Source: Cyanobium sp. NIES-981
GTDB taxonomy: Bacteria; Cyanobacteriota; Cyanobacteriia; PCC-6307; Cyanobiaceae
DNA length: 64,000 nucleotides
Assembly: GCF_900088535.1 (NCBI RefSeq)
Contig: NZ_LT578417.1
Coordinates: 2,914,001 to 2,978,000, forward strand
Reading direction: 5' to 3'
Below the pieces are notes generated by a model. That model had not been told where the DNA came from and did no database searches. It worked only from the letters and a program-made list of their open reading frames with translations. Shown here in pieces: positions 27,128-36,677 of the stretch. Both the position numbers and the translations under genes were made by a program. Position 1 is the first letter of the stretch; every line of letters begins with the position of its first letter.

Positions 27128-28122
27128 AACCAGTGCCCCAGGGCCAGGCCGAGGGCCAGGCCCAGGCCGTTGAGGGTCTGGAAGCGGAGCGCCAGAAACT
27201 TGCTGCCCACGATCCGCTCCGGAGCGTGGTGGTGCTGCTCCAGCAGCGCGATCAGGGCCCGGGCGGGGACCAGGCCGGCCGCGCCCAGCAGGGCGGTGAG
27301 GGGCCAGGCACCCAGCAGCACCGGCGCCCACTGCAGGGCGAGGCTGGAGGCCACGAACCAGGGCACCAGGGCGGCGGCGCTGCGGGGGCCGAGCTGCACC
27401 ACCGGCGATCGCTTGCCGTGGGCCGCGTCCTCCTCCACCTGATGGAAATGGGAACAGAACAGCACCAGGGTGGTGGCCAGGGCGGGGCCGCTGCCCAGGG
27501 CGAGGGCCGCGCGCCAGGGCACCGCGGCATCCGCCCCGGCGGCCGGGGCCAGGGCCAGCAGGCCGGCGGCGGTGGCCAGGGGCCCGAAGGCCAGCCAGCA
27601 CAGCGGCTCCCCCAGACCGCGGTAGCCCAGGCGAAACGGCGGCCCCTGGTAGAGGTAGCCCAGGGCGCAGCAGCCCAGCACCAGCCCCAGCACCAGCGGT
27701 GTGCTGCGCCAGGCCACCAGGGCCATCAGCAGCAGCCCCAGCGCCAGGGCCCCATGGGCCAGCAGCGCCACCCGATCCCGCCGGCCGGTGAGGTTCACCA
27801 CGGAGTGGGGCTTGCCCCGGGTGTCCACGCCGGTGTCGGCATCGAAGACATCGTTGGCCAGATTCTCCCAGGCCAGCAGCAGCACGGCCGCCCCCAGAAA
27901 GAGCAGCAGCTGATCGAGCCGCACGGGCTCGCCGCGGCCCCAGCGCCAGCCGGCGGCCAGCAGCACGGGCATCACCGCCACCGCGTACATGGGCCACTTC
28001 AGGGCTGCCTTCCAGAGATCACGGCGGCCCGGGGGCCCGGGGACCGGAGCGGGCATGGGGGTGTGGGTGGAGGGGGACGTGGAGGTGGCGTAACGGCTTG
28101 CGACGACCTCGGGCTCAGGCAT
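27124..28122 (-). CDS. menA: 1,4-dihydroxy-2-naphthoate phytyltransferase
   Basis: UbiA-superfamily membrane prenyltransferase (332 aa) that joins the phytyl chain to DHNA in phylloquinone synthesis. It has about eight membrane segments, the first Asp motif in WENLANDVFDADTGVDTRGKPHS and the second in HFHQVEEDAAHGKRSP. ATG 28122 is used; ATG 28056 would remove a variable Pro/Thr-rich tail. It is the first gene of the leftward men operon and is divergent from menF with 75 nt between. Confidence 0.93.
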   Translation of the reverse strand: MPEPEVVASRYATSTSPSTHTPMPAPVPGPPGRRDLWKAALKWPMYAVAVMPVLLAAGWRWGRGEPVRLDQLLLFLGAAVLLLAWENLANDVFDADTGVDTRGKPHSVVNLTGRRDRVALLAHGALALGLLLMALVAWRSTPLVLGLVLGCCALGYLYQGPPFRLGYRGLGEPLCWLAFGPLATAAGLLALAPAAGADAAVPWRAALALGSGPALATTLVLFCSHFHQVEEDAAHGKRSPVVQLGPRSAAALVPWFVASSLALQWAPVLLGAWPLTALLGAAGLVPARALIALLEQHHHAPERIVGSKFLALRFQTLNGLGLALGLALGHWL

Positions 28123-28197
28123 GGGGACCGAAGGCGGCAACCGCGGCAGGACCCATACATTTGAGCAGCTCTTCGCGGCGCCTTCAGGCCCCAGCCG

Positions 28198-29601
28198 TTG
28201 CTGGCTCCCGATTCCTTCACCGATCTGCTGGCCCTGGCCAGCGAGGGCGCCCGGCTGGCGGACGAGGAGGGCGTGCTCAGCCTGGCGGTGCCGATGGCGC
28301 CGTGCGACCCGATGGCGCTGCTGCCCCTGCTGGAGGGGGGCGACAGCTTCCGCTTCCTGTGGGACGGCGCCCCCGGGCTCTGCATCGCCGCCAGCGGCCG
28401 CACCAACAGCCTGGAGCTGAGCGGGCCGCGGCGGTTCGAGCTGGCCCAGCGCTTCGCCAGCGCCAGCCTCAGCCGGCTCGCCGGCCACCACACCGGCCAG
28501 GCCGGCACCTGCCCGCCCCTGGCGCGGCCGCGGGTGCTGCTGGCCTTCGCCTTCTTCGACGCCCCGCTCGAGAGTTCCGCGGCCGCCATCCCCGGGGTGC
28601 AGGCGGTGCTGCCCCGCTGGCAGCTGAGCCGCCACGGCCACCGCTGCTGGCTGCGGCTGCAGCGGCCGCTGGGGGGTGACGTGACCCCCCGCAGCCTGGC
28701 GGAAGAGCTGTGGGACACGGCTCGCCGGCTGGAGCGCTGCACACCGCAGCTGCCGCGGGCGGAGCGGATCGCCGTGGCCCTGCGCTCTCCCTGGCAGGAG
28801 CACTACCGCCAGGCCGCCGCCAGGGCCCTGGAGCTGGTGGAGGGCAACGCCCTGCAGAAGCTGGTGCTGGCGGTGCGCCAGCAGCTCAGCCTCAGTGCCA
28901 GGCCCGATCCCCTCGATCTGCTGGCACCGCTGCGGCGGCACCAGGGCGGCAGCTGCCGCCTGATGTGGCAGCGCAACGCCGCCTCGGCCCTGATCGGCGC
29001 CTCCCCGGAGCGGCTGCTCACCGTGCGCCAGGGGCAGCTGCGCAGCGATGCCCTGGCCGGCACCGCCCCGGCCGATGACCGCGCCGCGGCCCTGCTGCAC
29101 TCCACCAAGGACCGGCTGGAGCACGAGCTGGTGGTGGACACCATCACCGCCGTGCTGGCCCGCTCAGGGCTGAACCCCCGCCGCCCGCGCCATCCGCGCC
29201 TCGCCCGCCACGGCCAGCTCGTGCACCTGCACAGCCCCATCAGCGCCTGCCTGGGGGCCCAGCCTCCCCTGGCGATCGCGGCGGCCCTGCACCCCACCCC
29301 GGCGGTGGCCGGGCTGCCGCGACGGGAGGCGATGGCCTGGCTGCGCAGCCTGGAGCCGTTCGAGCGCGGCCACTACGCCGCTCCGATCGGCTGGATCGAC
29401 AGCGCCGGCGACCTGGACCTGCGCGTGGCGATCCGCAGCGGCACCGTGGAGGGGCGGCAGCTCGAGCTCACCGCCGGAGCCGGTCTGGTGCCAGGCTCTG
29501 CGGTGGATCGGGAACTGCAGGAGGTGGCGCTCAAGCTGGGTGTGCTCCAGCAGCAGCTCAACCTCCCCCATCCCATGGCGGCGGCAGGCCTGCCGCTCTG
29601 A
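28198..29601 (+). CDS. menF: Isochorismate synthase
   Basis: Chorismate-utilising enzyme (467 aa) that commits chorismate to phylloquinone. Visible family blocks: NALQKLVLAVRQQL (catalytic Lys), LIGASPERLL, LAGTAPADD, STKDRLEHELVVDTI, HPTPAVAGLPR, FERGHYAAPIGWID and the final TAGAGLVPGSAVDRELQE. The start is TTG 28198; no in-frame ATG gives a full N-terminus. It is divergent from menA, so both phylloquinone transcripts share a control region. Confidence 0.92.
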   Translation: MLAPDSFTDLLALASEGARLADEEGVLSLAVPMAPCDPMALLPLLEGGDSFRFLWDGAPGLCIAASGRTNSLELSGPRRFELAQRFASASLSRLAGHHTGQAGTCPPLARPRVLLAFAFFDAPLESSAAAIPGVQAVLPRWQLSRHGHRCWLRLQRPLGGDVTPRSLAEELWDTARRLERCTPQLPRAERIAVALRSPWQEHYRQAAARALELVEGNALQKLVLAVRQQLSLSARPDPLDLLAPLRRHQGGSCRLMWQRNAASALIGASPERLLTVRQGQLRSDALAGTAPADDRAAALLHSTKDRLEHELVVDTITAVLARSGLNPRRPRHPRLARHGQLVHLHSPISACLGAQPPLAIAAALHPTPAVAGLPRREAMAWLRSLEPFERGHYAAPIGWIDSAGDLDLRVAIRSGTVEGRQLELTAGAGLVPGSAVDRELQEVALKLGVLQQQLNLPHPMAAAGLPL

Positions 29602-29633
29602 CACGCCAGGATCTCCGACACCCCAGGATCACG

Positions 29634-31391
29634 ATGACGACGGAGCTCACAGCGCTGCTGGCCAGCGCTCTCTCGGGGTCCGGGCTGCTGGCGGGGCTCG
29701 ATCCGGCCCAGATCACGGGGCTCGCCCCAGGCCGCGGCCGGATCGAGGAGGGCGGCGAGCTGTTCCGCAGGGGAGAACTGGGCCGCCATGCCTATCTGGT
29801 GCTGCAGGGGGTGCTGGGGCTCCACACCGGCGAGGCGGGCCAGCCCGGCGCCTTCTTCCGCAAGGTGGTGGCCGGCGAACTGGTGGGGGAGTACAGCCCC
29901 CTGAGCGGCGAACCGCGCTCCGCCTCGGCCCTGGCCCTCACGGCGGTGGACTACCTGGCGTTCGATCGGCACCAGCTGGATCAGCTGCTGGAGTGCCAGC
30001 CCTGCCTGCAGACCCGCTTCATCACGGCGCTGGCGGAGGCCGCCTCGATCGGCCGCGACCCCGGCTGCATGCCGCTGGAGACAATCGTGATCCACCTGGC
30101 CAGCCCCGGCTCGGCGCTCACGGCGGCGGTGCTGGCGCAGCTGCCCGGGCACCTGCGGCGGCTGTGCGGGCAGCTGGAGATCCTGCCGGACCTCCAGCTC
30201 CATGGCCTGGAGCCGGACGCCGCCGGCAGCGGCGAGGCCGCGGGGGAGCAGGAACCGGGGGACGACCCGGAGGCACGGCTGCACGCCCGGCTGATCGAGG
30301 CCACCCGCACGGGCCGGCCCCAGCTGATCGTGAACCGGGATCCCCGGGCCGTGAGCCGCCGCAACCGGCTGCTGATCGACCGGCTGCTGATCCTCTGCGA
30401 CGGCGAGGCCAGCCGGATCAGCCTGCCCGAGGCCGCCGACGGCGAGGCCCTGCTGGTGCGGCTCTGGCCCCGGGAGCAGCAGCAGCCCCGCTCCCGCGAC
30501 TGGGCGACGAGCCAGCCCTTCGCCCAGGTGCTCAACCTGCAGCCCGGGCGCTCCTCCCACCTGGACCGGCTGGCCCGGGCCATCCTGCGGCGCCAGAACG
30601 TGCTGGTGCTGGGGGGCGGCGGCGCCAGGGGCTTCGCCCACATCGGCGCCCTGGCGGCCCTGGAGGAGCTGGGACTGCGGGATTTCGACATGGTGATGGG
30701 CGTGAGCATCGGCTCGCTGGTGGCGTCCCTGGCCGCCTTCGACCTGCCCGCCGCCGAGATCTTCGCCAACCTGGAGCGGGTGATCATCAAGGCGCGGCCC
30801 TACTCCTTCACGCTGCCCCGCGGCTCCCTGTTCACCCTGCGCAACTCGCGGCTGGAGCTGGAGCGCTTCTTCGGCAGCGCCCGCCTTCAGGACAGCTGGC
30901 TGCCGCTGCGCTGCTTCTCCACCAACCTCTCCACCAACCAGCTCGAAACCTGGAGCACGGGCGCCATCCCCGACGCCGTGATCGCCAGCATGTCGGTGCC
31001 GGGGATCTTCCCCCCCGTGGAGGACGCCCGGGGCCACCTGCACGTGGATGGGGGCATTCTCAACAACCTGCCGGTGGCGGCGGCCCGCCGGGCCAGTGAC
31101 GGGCGGGTGGTGGCCATCTCGCTCGACCCCGAGCCCGCCGCGGCGACGCCGGCCGCCGGGGGCAGCGCCGCCGCGCGCACACCGCCTTCGCTGGGGCGCA
31201 CGATCATCGACGCGATGATGTGCGGCTCCCACGCCGCCACCCAGGCCCAGGAGCGGCTGGCCGACCTGATCCTCCGGCCCGACATCGGTGGCTTTCCCTT
31301 CCTCGAGTGGAAGCGCTACCGGGAGATCTATGCCGAGGGCTATGCCGCGGCCCAGGCCCGGTTCAGGGAAGGCTGGCCTGCCGGCCACTGA
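29634..31391 (+). CDS. Patatin-like phospholipase with cNMP-binding domain
   Basis: A 585-aa NTE-type protein. The N-terminal about 130 residues form a cyclic-nucleotide-binding-like domain (GGELFRRGELGRHAYLVLQG, GELVGEYSPLSGEPRSAS). A linker with an Asp/Glu-rich part follows, then a patatin domain from about 320: oxyanion loop VLGGGGARGFAHIG, nucleophile Ser in VMGVSIGS, and catalytic Asp in VDGGILNNLP. It probably hydrolyses membrane lipids or lysophospholipids under control of a nucleotide or other ligand. Confidence 0.9.
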   Translation: MTTELTALLASALSGSGLLAGLDPAQITGLAPGRGRIEEGGELFRRGELGRHAYLVLQGVLGLHTGEAGQPGAFFRKVVAGELVGEYSPLSGEPRSASALALTAVDYLAFDRHQLDQLLECQPCLQTRFITALAEAASIGRDPGCMPLETIVIHLASPGSALTAAVLAQLPGHLRRLCGQLEILPDLQLHGLEPDAAGSGEAAGEQEPGDDPEARLHARLIEATRTGRPQLIVNRDPRAVSRRNRLLIDRLLILCDGEASRISLPEAADGEALLVRLWPREQQQPRSRDWATSQPFAQVLNLQPGRSSHLDRLARAILRRQNVLVLGGGGARGFAHIGALAALEELGLRDFDMVMGVSIGSLVASLAAFDLPAAEIFANLERVIIKARPYSFTLPRGSLFTLRNSRLELERFFGSARLQDSWLPLRCFSTNLSTNQLETWSTGAIPDAVIASMSVPGIFPPVEDARGHLHVDGGILNNLPVAAARRASDGRVVAISLDPEPAAATPAAGGSAAARTPPSLGRTIIDAMMCGSHAATQAQERLADLILRPDIGGFPFLEWKRYREIYAEGYAAAQARFREGWPAGH

Positions 31392-31397
31392 TCGGAT

Positions 31398-31427
31398 CGG
31401 ACCTGATCTGACCGGACCTGAACAGAC
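31398..31427. repeat. Two 15-bp tandem repeats
   Basis: CGGACCTGATCTGAC (31398-31412) is followed directly by CGGACCTGAACAGAC (31413-31427), between the convergent patatin and Coq4 genes. No further role can be read. Confidence 0.6.
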
Positions 31428-31438
31428 CGGAGCCGCCT

Positions 31439-32119
31439 TCAGGCCATGCCCAGGGCTTCCGGCTGCTCCGGCAGCCCCACCATCCGGCGCCACTCCGCCA
31501 GCGGACGGCTCCAGTGCTCCTCCCAGCGCTGGGCCAGCAGCGGCTGGGCCTTGTAGCCGAGCTGGTAGCCGTGGCCGATGCCGCCCAGCACCGCCCCCAT
31601 CTGCTCCGGATCCTTGAGCAGGTAGCGGAGCAGGCCGCCGCAGGTGATCACGGCCGCCATCGGCCGCCAGGTCTGGGCCAGTTCGAAGGCCTTGAGGGCG
31701 ATCTCCCCCACCCGGTCGGTGCCGATGCCCGTCACCACATGCCAGATGTCATGGCTCTGGCGCATGCGCATCAGGATCCAGTCGAGGTCGCTCTTCACCT
31801 CCACCTTGCGGTAGTAGTCGGGATCGAAGCCGTGGTCGAGCAGGTGGCGGGCCAGGGCATGGCCGAGGCTGCCGGCGGGCATCGCGGCCAGCACGTCCAC
31901 GTCGAGGGGCTGGGCCAGGTAGCGCTCGTCCATCAGCTCCCGCACGCCGGGCAGGCCCGCCACGCGGGCCTCGAAGCTGTCCATAGCCCCGGTGCGGCGC
32001 AGGCCGTCCTCGATGTCGAACACCGACTCGGTGCCCTCCGGGTTACGGATCATGCCCACCACGCCGCTGAGGGTGCGGAGGTAGTTGATCTGGTGACGAC
32101 GGGTCTGGTGTTCGGCCAT
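31439..32119 (-). CDS. Coq4 family protein
   Basis: A 226-aa protein of the Coq4 family, whose mitochondrial members are needed for ubiquinone synthesis. The zinc-site motif HDxxH is intact in SHDIWHVVTG, followed by GEIALKAFELAQTWRP. A cyanobacterial Coq4 has no ubiquinone pathway to serve, so a quinone- or lipid-linked role is a guess. ATG 32119 gives the family start (MAEHQTRRHQ); the longer frame runs into gshB's end. Confidence 0.88.
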   Translation of the reverse strand: MAEHQTRRHQINYLRTLSGVVGMIRNPEGTESVFDIEDGLRRTGAMDSFEARVAGLPGVRELMDERYLAQPLDVDVLAAMPAGSLGHALARHLLDHGFDPDYYRKVEVKSDLDWILMRMRQSHDIWHVVTGIGTDRVGEIALKAFELAQTWRPMAAVITCGGLLRYLLKDPEQMGAVLGGIGHGYQLGYKAQPLLAQRWEEHWSRPLAEWRRMVGLPEQPEALGMA

Positions 32120-32175
32120 CGCGGCGCAGGCCGGGCGGGGCTCAGGACGTCGGCCAGGCTGCGGCGGCCAACGTA

Positions 32176-33201
32176 TCAACGGTGGGGCAGTTTTTCCAGC
32201 GTGAGATCGGCCAGGGGGAGGCCTCCGAGCCGCTCCACTTCGCGGATGCCGGTGGGGCTGGTCACGTTGATCTCGCTGAGGCGGCCGTCGATCACATCGA
32301 TCCCCACGAAGAAGAGCCCCTCGGCGCGCAGGGCGGGGGCCAGTTCGGCGCAGATGCGGCGCTCCTGCTCGGTGAGGTCGGTGGCCTCGGGCGCCCCGCC
32401 CACCGCCAGGTTGCTGCGGAACTCGCCGCCGCTCGGCACCCGGTTCACGGCCCCCAGCGGCTCGCCATCCACCAGCAGGATGCGCTTGTCGCCCGCCTTC
32501 ACCCCGGGCAGGAACGCCTGCACCATCACCGGCAGCTGCTCCTGGGCCGTCACCAGCTCCAGCAGCGCCCGCAGCCCCGGACTGGCCGCCGAGGCGAACA
32601 CCACCCCCTGGCCGGCGCGGCCACCCAGCGGCTTGAGCACCACCTCGGCGTGCTCGCCCGTGAAGGCGGCCAGCTCCTCCACCCGGCTGGCCACCAGGGT
32701 GGGCGCCATCAGGTGGCTCCAGCGCAGGGAGCTGAGCTTCTCGTTCCAGGCCCGCAGCGCCGCCGGCCGGTTGATCACCGCCACCCCCTGGCGCTCGGCC
32801 AGATCGAGCAGGTGGGTGGCGTAGAGGTAGGCCTCATCCACCGGTGGGTCCTTGCGCATCCACACGTGGGCGAAGGCGGTGAGGGGCAGCGGCCGGGCCT
32901 GCCCGAGGCGGTACCAGGGCTCGGGCACGCGCCAGCCCTCAAGCTCCGGGCTGATCGCCGCCAGCTCCACGGGCTCGGCCCGCACCCAGGCGCCATGGCC
33001 GGGGCCGGCGGCGGCCTCCCGGGCGGAGAGGTCGGCGGGGGTGGCCACCCACACGGGCCGGCCGGCCCGCTGGGCCGCCTGCATCAGGGCCACGGTGGAG
33101 TCCTTGGCGGGCTTCAGGCGGCTGATCGGATCGATCACGAACAGCTGGGCTCCCGCCCCGATCGCCGGATCCGGGGCGGACAACGCCGGGGAGGTCACCA
33201 C
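32176..33201 (-). CDS. gshB: Glutathione synthetase
   Basis: ATP-grasp ligase (341 aa) that adds glycine to gamma-glutamylcysteine. Motifs: [19 protein letters not shown] at the N-terminus, [33 protein letters not shown] (ATP-grasp), [20 protein letters not shown], and [19 protein letters not shown] at 33201 lies 2 nt after the grxC stop, so grxC and gshB form an operon. Confidence 0.96.
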   Translation of the reverse strand: MVTSPALSAPDPAIGAGAQLFVIDPISRLKPAKDSTVALMQAAQRAGRPVWVATPADLSAREAAAGPGHGAWVRAEPVELAAISPELEGWRVPEPWYRLGQARPLPLTAFAHVWMRKDPPVDEAYLYATHLLDLAERQGVAVINRPAALRAWNEKLSSLRWSHLMAPTLVASRVEELAAFTGEHAEVVLKPLGGRAGQGVVFASAASPGLRALLELVTAQEQLPVMVQAFLPGVKAGDKRILLVDGEPLGAVNRVPSGGEFRSNLAVGGAPEATDLTEQERRICAELAPALRAEGLFFVGIDVIDGRLSEINVTSPTGIREVERLGGLPLADLTLEKLPHR

Positions 33202-33203
33202 GG

Positions 33204-33464
33204 TCAGGCCGCCAGCAGGGCGTCGAGCCGGCCGCTGCGCTCGAGGGCGTGGAGGTCGTCGCAGCCGCCCACGTGCTGGCCGTCGATGAAGGTCTGGGGC
33301 ACGCTGCGGCGCCCACCGCTGCGTTCGGCCATGGCGCTGCGGGCCGGCTCGTCGCCGTCGATGGCGTACTCGGTGTAGGCCACGCCCTTGCGGTCGAGCA
33401 GGGCCTTGGCACGGATGCAGAAGGGGCAGGCCCGCCAGGTGTAGATCTCGACGTGGGGGGCCAT
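33204..33464 (-). CDS. grxC: Glutaredoxin 3
   Basis: An 86-aa thioredoxin-fold protein with the active-site dithiol CPFC at about residues 13-16 ([13 protein letters not shown]), the cis-Pro block [18 protein letters not shown] and the usual short C-terminus. It reduces disulfides with glutathione, which fits its operon with gshB. ATG 33464 is chosen over a longer frame that adds an unconserved tail. It is divergent from prfB. Confidence 0.95.
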   Translation of the reverse strand: MAPHVEIYTWRACPFCIRAKALLDRKGVAYTEYAIDGDEPARSAMAERSGGRRSVPQTFIDGQHVGGCDDLHALERSGRLDALLAA

Positions 33465-33565
33465 CGGGGCTCGCAGCACTGCTGGAGGAATCCTAAAAGC
33501 GGCCTCCCCCGCCATTGGCCTCCCCCGCCGTTGAGTACGGTCGTTTCGACGTTTCCTACCCGCCG

Positions 33566-34700
33566 GTGCTCGACCTCACCGACTTCAAGCGCGACCTCTC
33601 CGAGCTCACCGACCGCCTGGGCCATGCCCAGGACTGTCTTTGACGTTCCCGCTCTGAAAGCACGGCAGCAGGATCTCGAGCAGCTCGCCTCCCAGCCGGA
33701 CTTCTGGGACGACCAGCAGGCGGCGCAGAAACAGATGCGCCAGCTGGACGATGTGAAGGCCCAGCTGCAGCAGCTGGAGCGCTGGAAGGCCGCGGTGAGC
33801 GACGCCGAGGCCACCCTGGAGCTCCATGAGCTCGAGCCCGACGCCGACCTGCTGGCGGAGGCCCATGCGGGCCTCACCAGCCTGCGCGGCGACCTGGACC
33901 GCTGGGAGCTGGAGCGGCTGCTGAGCGGCCCCTACGACAAGGAGGGGGCCGTGCTCACCATCAACGCCGGCGCCGGCGGCACCGACGCCCAGGACTGGGC
34001 CCAGATGCTGCTGCGCATGTACACCCGCTGGGCGGAGGACCACGGCATGAAGGTGAGCGTGGACGAGCTCAGCGAGGGGGAGGAGGCCGGCATCAAGAGC
34101 TGCACGATCGAGATCGAGGGCCGCTATGCCTACGGCTATCTGCGCAATGAGAAGGGCACCCACCGGCTGGTGCGCATCAGCCCGTTCAACGCCAACGACA
34201 AGCGCCAGACGAGTTTTGCCGGCGTGGAGGTGATGCCCAAGATCGAGGAGGAGGTGAAGCTCGACATCCCCGACAAGGACCTGGAGATCACCACCTCCCG
34301 CTCCGGTGGCGCCGGCGGCCAAAACGTGAACAAGGTGGAGACGGCTGTGCGCATCCTGCACATCCCCACCGGCCTGTTCGTGCGCTGCACCCAGGAGCGC
34401 TCCCAGCTGCAGAACAAGGAGAAGGCGATGGCGCTGCTGATGGCCAAGCTGCTGGTGATCGCCCAGGAGCAGCGGGCCGCCGAGATCGCCGACATCCGCG
34501 GTGACATCGTGGAGGCGGCCTGGGGCAACCAGATCCGCAACTACGTGTTCCACCCGTACCAGATGGTGAAGGACCTGCGCACCCAGCACGAGACCACCGA
34601 CGTGCAGGGGGTGATGGACGGCGACCTCGATCCCTTCATCCAGAGCCTGCTGCACGCGGGCGTGGAGGTGGGCAGCGGCGGGGAGGACGGGGATGGCTGA
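33566..34700 (+). CDS. prfB: Peptide chain release factor 2, with programmed +1 frameshift
   Basis: Recognises UGA and UAA stop codons. Translation begins at GTG 33566 and reaches CTT TGA at codons 25-26 (TGA at 33641-33643); slipping +1 on CTTTGAC gives the main frame (33642-34700), total about 377 aa. This is the classical RF2 autoregulatory frameshift, at the same codon number as in E. coli. Main-frame motifs: SPF in [10 protein letters not shown] and GGQ in [12 protein letters not shown]. The upstream Shine-Dalgarno-like stimulator is weak here (CAGGAC). A plain ATG frame at 33624 would miss the N-terminus. Confidence 0.96.
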
Positions 34701-34881
34701 GCCCGGCAGCCAGAAGCCTGCGCCCGTGCAGGAGAACCCCAGCTTCGTGAAGCTGGCGATGCGCAACATGGTGCGCAAGGGCCGCCAGAGCCTGGTGCAC
34801 TTCGGCCTGACGGCCGTGGGGCTGCTGGCCTTCCTGGTGCTGATCGCCTGGCTGGGCCGCCCCCAGCTGCCCGGGGGCTGA
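34693..34881 (+). CDS. DUF3285 family small membrane protein
   Basis: A 62-aa cyanobacterial protein with [16 protein letters not shown] followed by one membrane helix ([18 protein letters not shown]), the pattern of DUF3285. It overlaps the prfB end by 8 nt and is 3 nt upstream of ybeY, so it is part of one operon. Function unknown. Confidence 0.85.
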   Translation: MAEPGSQKPAPVQENPSFVKLAMRNMVRKGRQSLVHFGLTAVGLLAFLVLIAWLGRPQLPGG

Positions 34882-34884
34882 GCG

Positions 34885-35484
34885 GTGGGCGCACCAGGGG
34901 CCGACCCGCCCGGGCTCGATCTGGCCTTCGAGGCCGCTGCGGGCCTGGCGGCCGCGCTCACCACCGCCGCGGGGCCCCTGGCCGATGGCGACGCGGGCGC
35001 CGGAGCCTGGCAGCAGCAGCTGGAGGCCTGGCTGGCCCGCCTGCGGCCCGAGCTGCCGCCCCGGCTGCAGGCCAGGGCCTACAGCCTGGGGCTGAGCCTG
35101 GTGGACGATGCCGCCATCGCCGCGCTGAACCAGAAGTGGCGCCAGGGCTCCGGCCCCACCGATGTGCTGGCCTTCGCCGCCCAGGACGAGGACCTCGACG
35201 GTCTGGCGCCGCCGCCGCCCGGGCCGGCGACGCCGGAGCTGGAGGCCGAACCCCTGGAACTCGGCGACATCGTGATCTCGCTCGACACCGCCGCCCGCCA
35301 GGCGCCGGAGCATGGCCACAGCCTGGAGGAGGAACTGCTGTTCCTGGCCAGCCACGGCCTGCTGCACCTGCTGGGCTGGGACCACCCGGACGACGCCAGC
35401 CTGGCGGCGATGCTGGCCCGGCAGCAGGAGCTGCTGACCCCTGGGCAGACCGGACAACGGCGGTATGGTGCGGCTACGCCATGA
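34885..35484 (+). CDS. ybeY: rRNA maturation RNase YbeY
   Basis: Zinc endoribonuclease involved in 16S rRNA 3'-end processing. The metal motif H-x3-H-x5-H is intact in [16 protein letters not shown], and the fold block [26 protein letters not shown] is present. The 199-aa length includes a variable Ala-rich N-terminus after a GTG start. Its stop overlaps the dgkA ATG. Confidence 0.93.
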   Translation: MGAPGADPPGLDLAFEAAAGLAAALTTAAGPLADGDAGAGAWQQQLEAWLARLRPELPPRLQARAYSLGLSLVDDAAIAALNQKWRQGSGPTDVLAFAAQDEDLDGLAPPPPGPATPELEAEPLELGDIVISLDTAARQAPEHGHSLEEELLFLASHGLLHLLGWDHPDDASLAAMLARQQELLTPGQTGQRRYGAATP

Positions 35485-35969
35485 CCAGCCCCCTCCCCCG
35501 TCCCGAACCCCGTCCCCGGTTGATGGAGGCGCCAGCACCGCCGCCGGGCGGGCAGCAGGCCCGCCAGCGGCCGCCCCAGAAACGGATCGGGGCCTGGAGA
35601 GTGGCGGGGGATCTGCCTTCGAGCTTCCGCTACGCCGCCCAGGGCCTGGGCTACGGCCTGCGCAGCCAGCGCAACTTCCGCATCCATGTGGGCACCGGCG
35701 CCGTGGTGTTCGGCCTGGGGCTGTGGCTCGAGCTCAGCGCCGACCGCATGGCCCTGCTGGTGCTCACCGTGGCGGCGGTGCTGGTGCTGGAGCTGCTCAA
35801 CACGGCCACCGAGGCGGTGGTGGATCTGGCGATCGGCCGCCAGTTCCACCCGCTGGCGCGGGTGGCGAAGGACTGCGCCGCCGCGGCGGTGCTGGTGGCG
35901 GCCCTGGCCTCGCTGCTGATCGCCGGCCTGCTGCTGGTGCCGCCGCTGCTGGGCCGGCTCGGCCTTTGA
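35481..35969 (+). CDS. dgkA: Diacylglycerol/undecaprenol kinase family
   Basis: Small three-helix membrane kinase (162 aa). Signature residues are in [34 protein letters not shown] (catalytic Glu and Asn) and [16 protein letters not shown]. It phosphorylates diacylglycerol or undecaprenol at the inner membrane. ATG 35481 overlaps the ybeY stop (ATGA). A Pro-rich N-terminal extension of about 45 residues precedes the domain. Confidence 0.9.
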   Translation: MTSPLPRPEPRPRLMEAPAPPPGGQQARQRPPQKRIGAWRVAGDLPSSFRYAAQGLGYGLRSQRNFRIHVGTGAVVFGLGLWLELSADRMALLVLTVAAVLVLELLNTATEAVVDLAIGRQFHPLARVAKDCAAAAVLVAALASLLIAGLLLVPPLLGRLGL

Positions 35970-35992
35970 ATGGCCGCAGGCCCGTGGCGTCC

Positions 35993-36586
35993 ATGCTTCT
36001 CGTTCTCGACAACTACGACAGCTTCACCTTCAACCTGGTGCAGTACCTGGGCGAGCTGGCGGCCGACCATCCCCTCGCCGCCGAGCTGCGGGTGGAGCGC
36101 AACGATGCCCTCAGCCTGGAGCAGATCCGGGAGCTGGAGCCGGCCGCGATCCTGATCTCCCCCGGGCCGGGCGATCCGGATCAATCCGGCGTGTGCCTGG
36201 AGGTGCTGCGGGAGCTCAGCCCCACGGTGCCCACCCTGGGGGTGTGCCTGGGGCACCAGTCGATCGCGCAGGTGTACGGCGGCCGCGTGGTGCGGGCGAA
36301 CGAGCTGATGCACGGCAAGACCTCGCCGGTGCTGCATGGGGGGGCCGGCGTGTTCGCCGGGCTGCCCAATCCCCTCACCGCCACCCGCTACCACAGCCTG
36401 ATCGCCGAGCGGGAGTCGCTGCCCGACTGCCTGGAGATCACCGCCTGGCTGGAGGACGGCACGATCATGGGCCTGCGCCATCGCGCCTACCCCCACCTGC
36501 AGGGGGTGCAGTTCCACCCCGAGAGCGTGCTCACCCAGAGCGGCCATGCCCTGCTGGCCAATTTCCTGAGCCAGGCTGCCGGCTAG
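35993..36586 (+). CDS. trpG: Glutamine amidotransferase, anthranilate/ADC synthase component II
   Basis: Class I glutamine amidotransferase (197 aa) that delivers ammonia to anthranilate synthase or aminodeoxychorismate synthase. Catalytic Cys in [13 protein letters not shown], and His-Glu in [10 protein letters not shown]; the N-terminus [13 protein letters not shown] is typical. Whether it serves tryptophan or folate (PabA), or both, cannot be told, because no TrpE/PabB partner is adjacent. Confidence 0.92.
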   Translation: MLLVLDNYDSFTFNLVQYLGELAADHPLAAELRVERNDALSLEQIRELEPAAILISPGPGDPDQSGVCLEVLRELSPTVPTLGVCLGHQSIAQVYGGRVVRANELMHGKTSPVLHGGAGVFAGLPNPLTATRYHSLIAERESLPDCLEITAWLEDGTIMGLRHRAYPHLQGVQFHPESVLTQSGHALLANFLSQAAG

Positions 36587-36677
36587 GGCCGGCTGAGCCA
36601 GGCCGCAGGCTGAACCCTGGCCGCCGGGCGGCCCGAACAGCGCTGCTAGCTTCGCGCCACCCAGCAGGCCCGCAGCG

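Noticed and set aside
26111-27997. A 628-codon frame as one menC gene
   Set aside because: The first 290 codons are antisense-like low-complexity sequence in menA's region; menC starts at GTG 27127 overlapping the menA stop.
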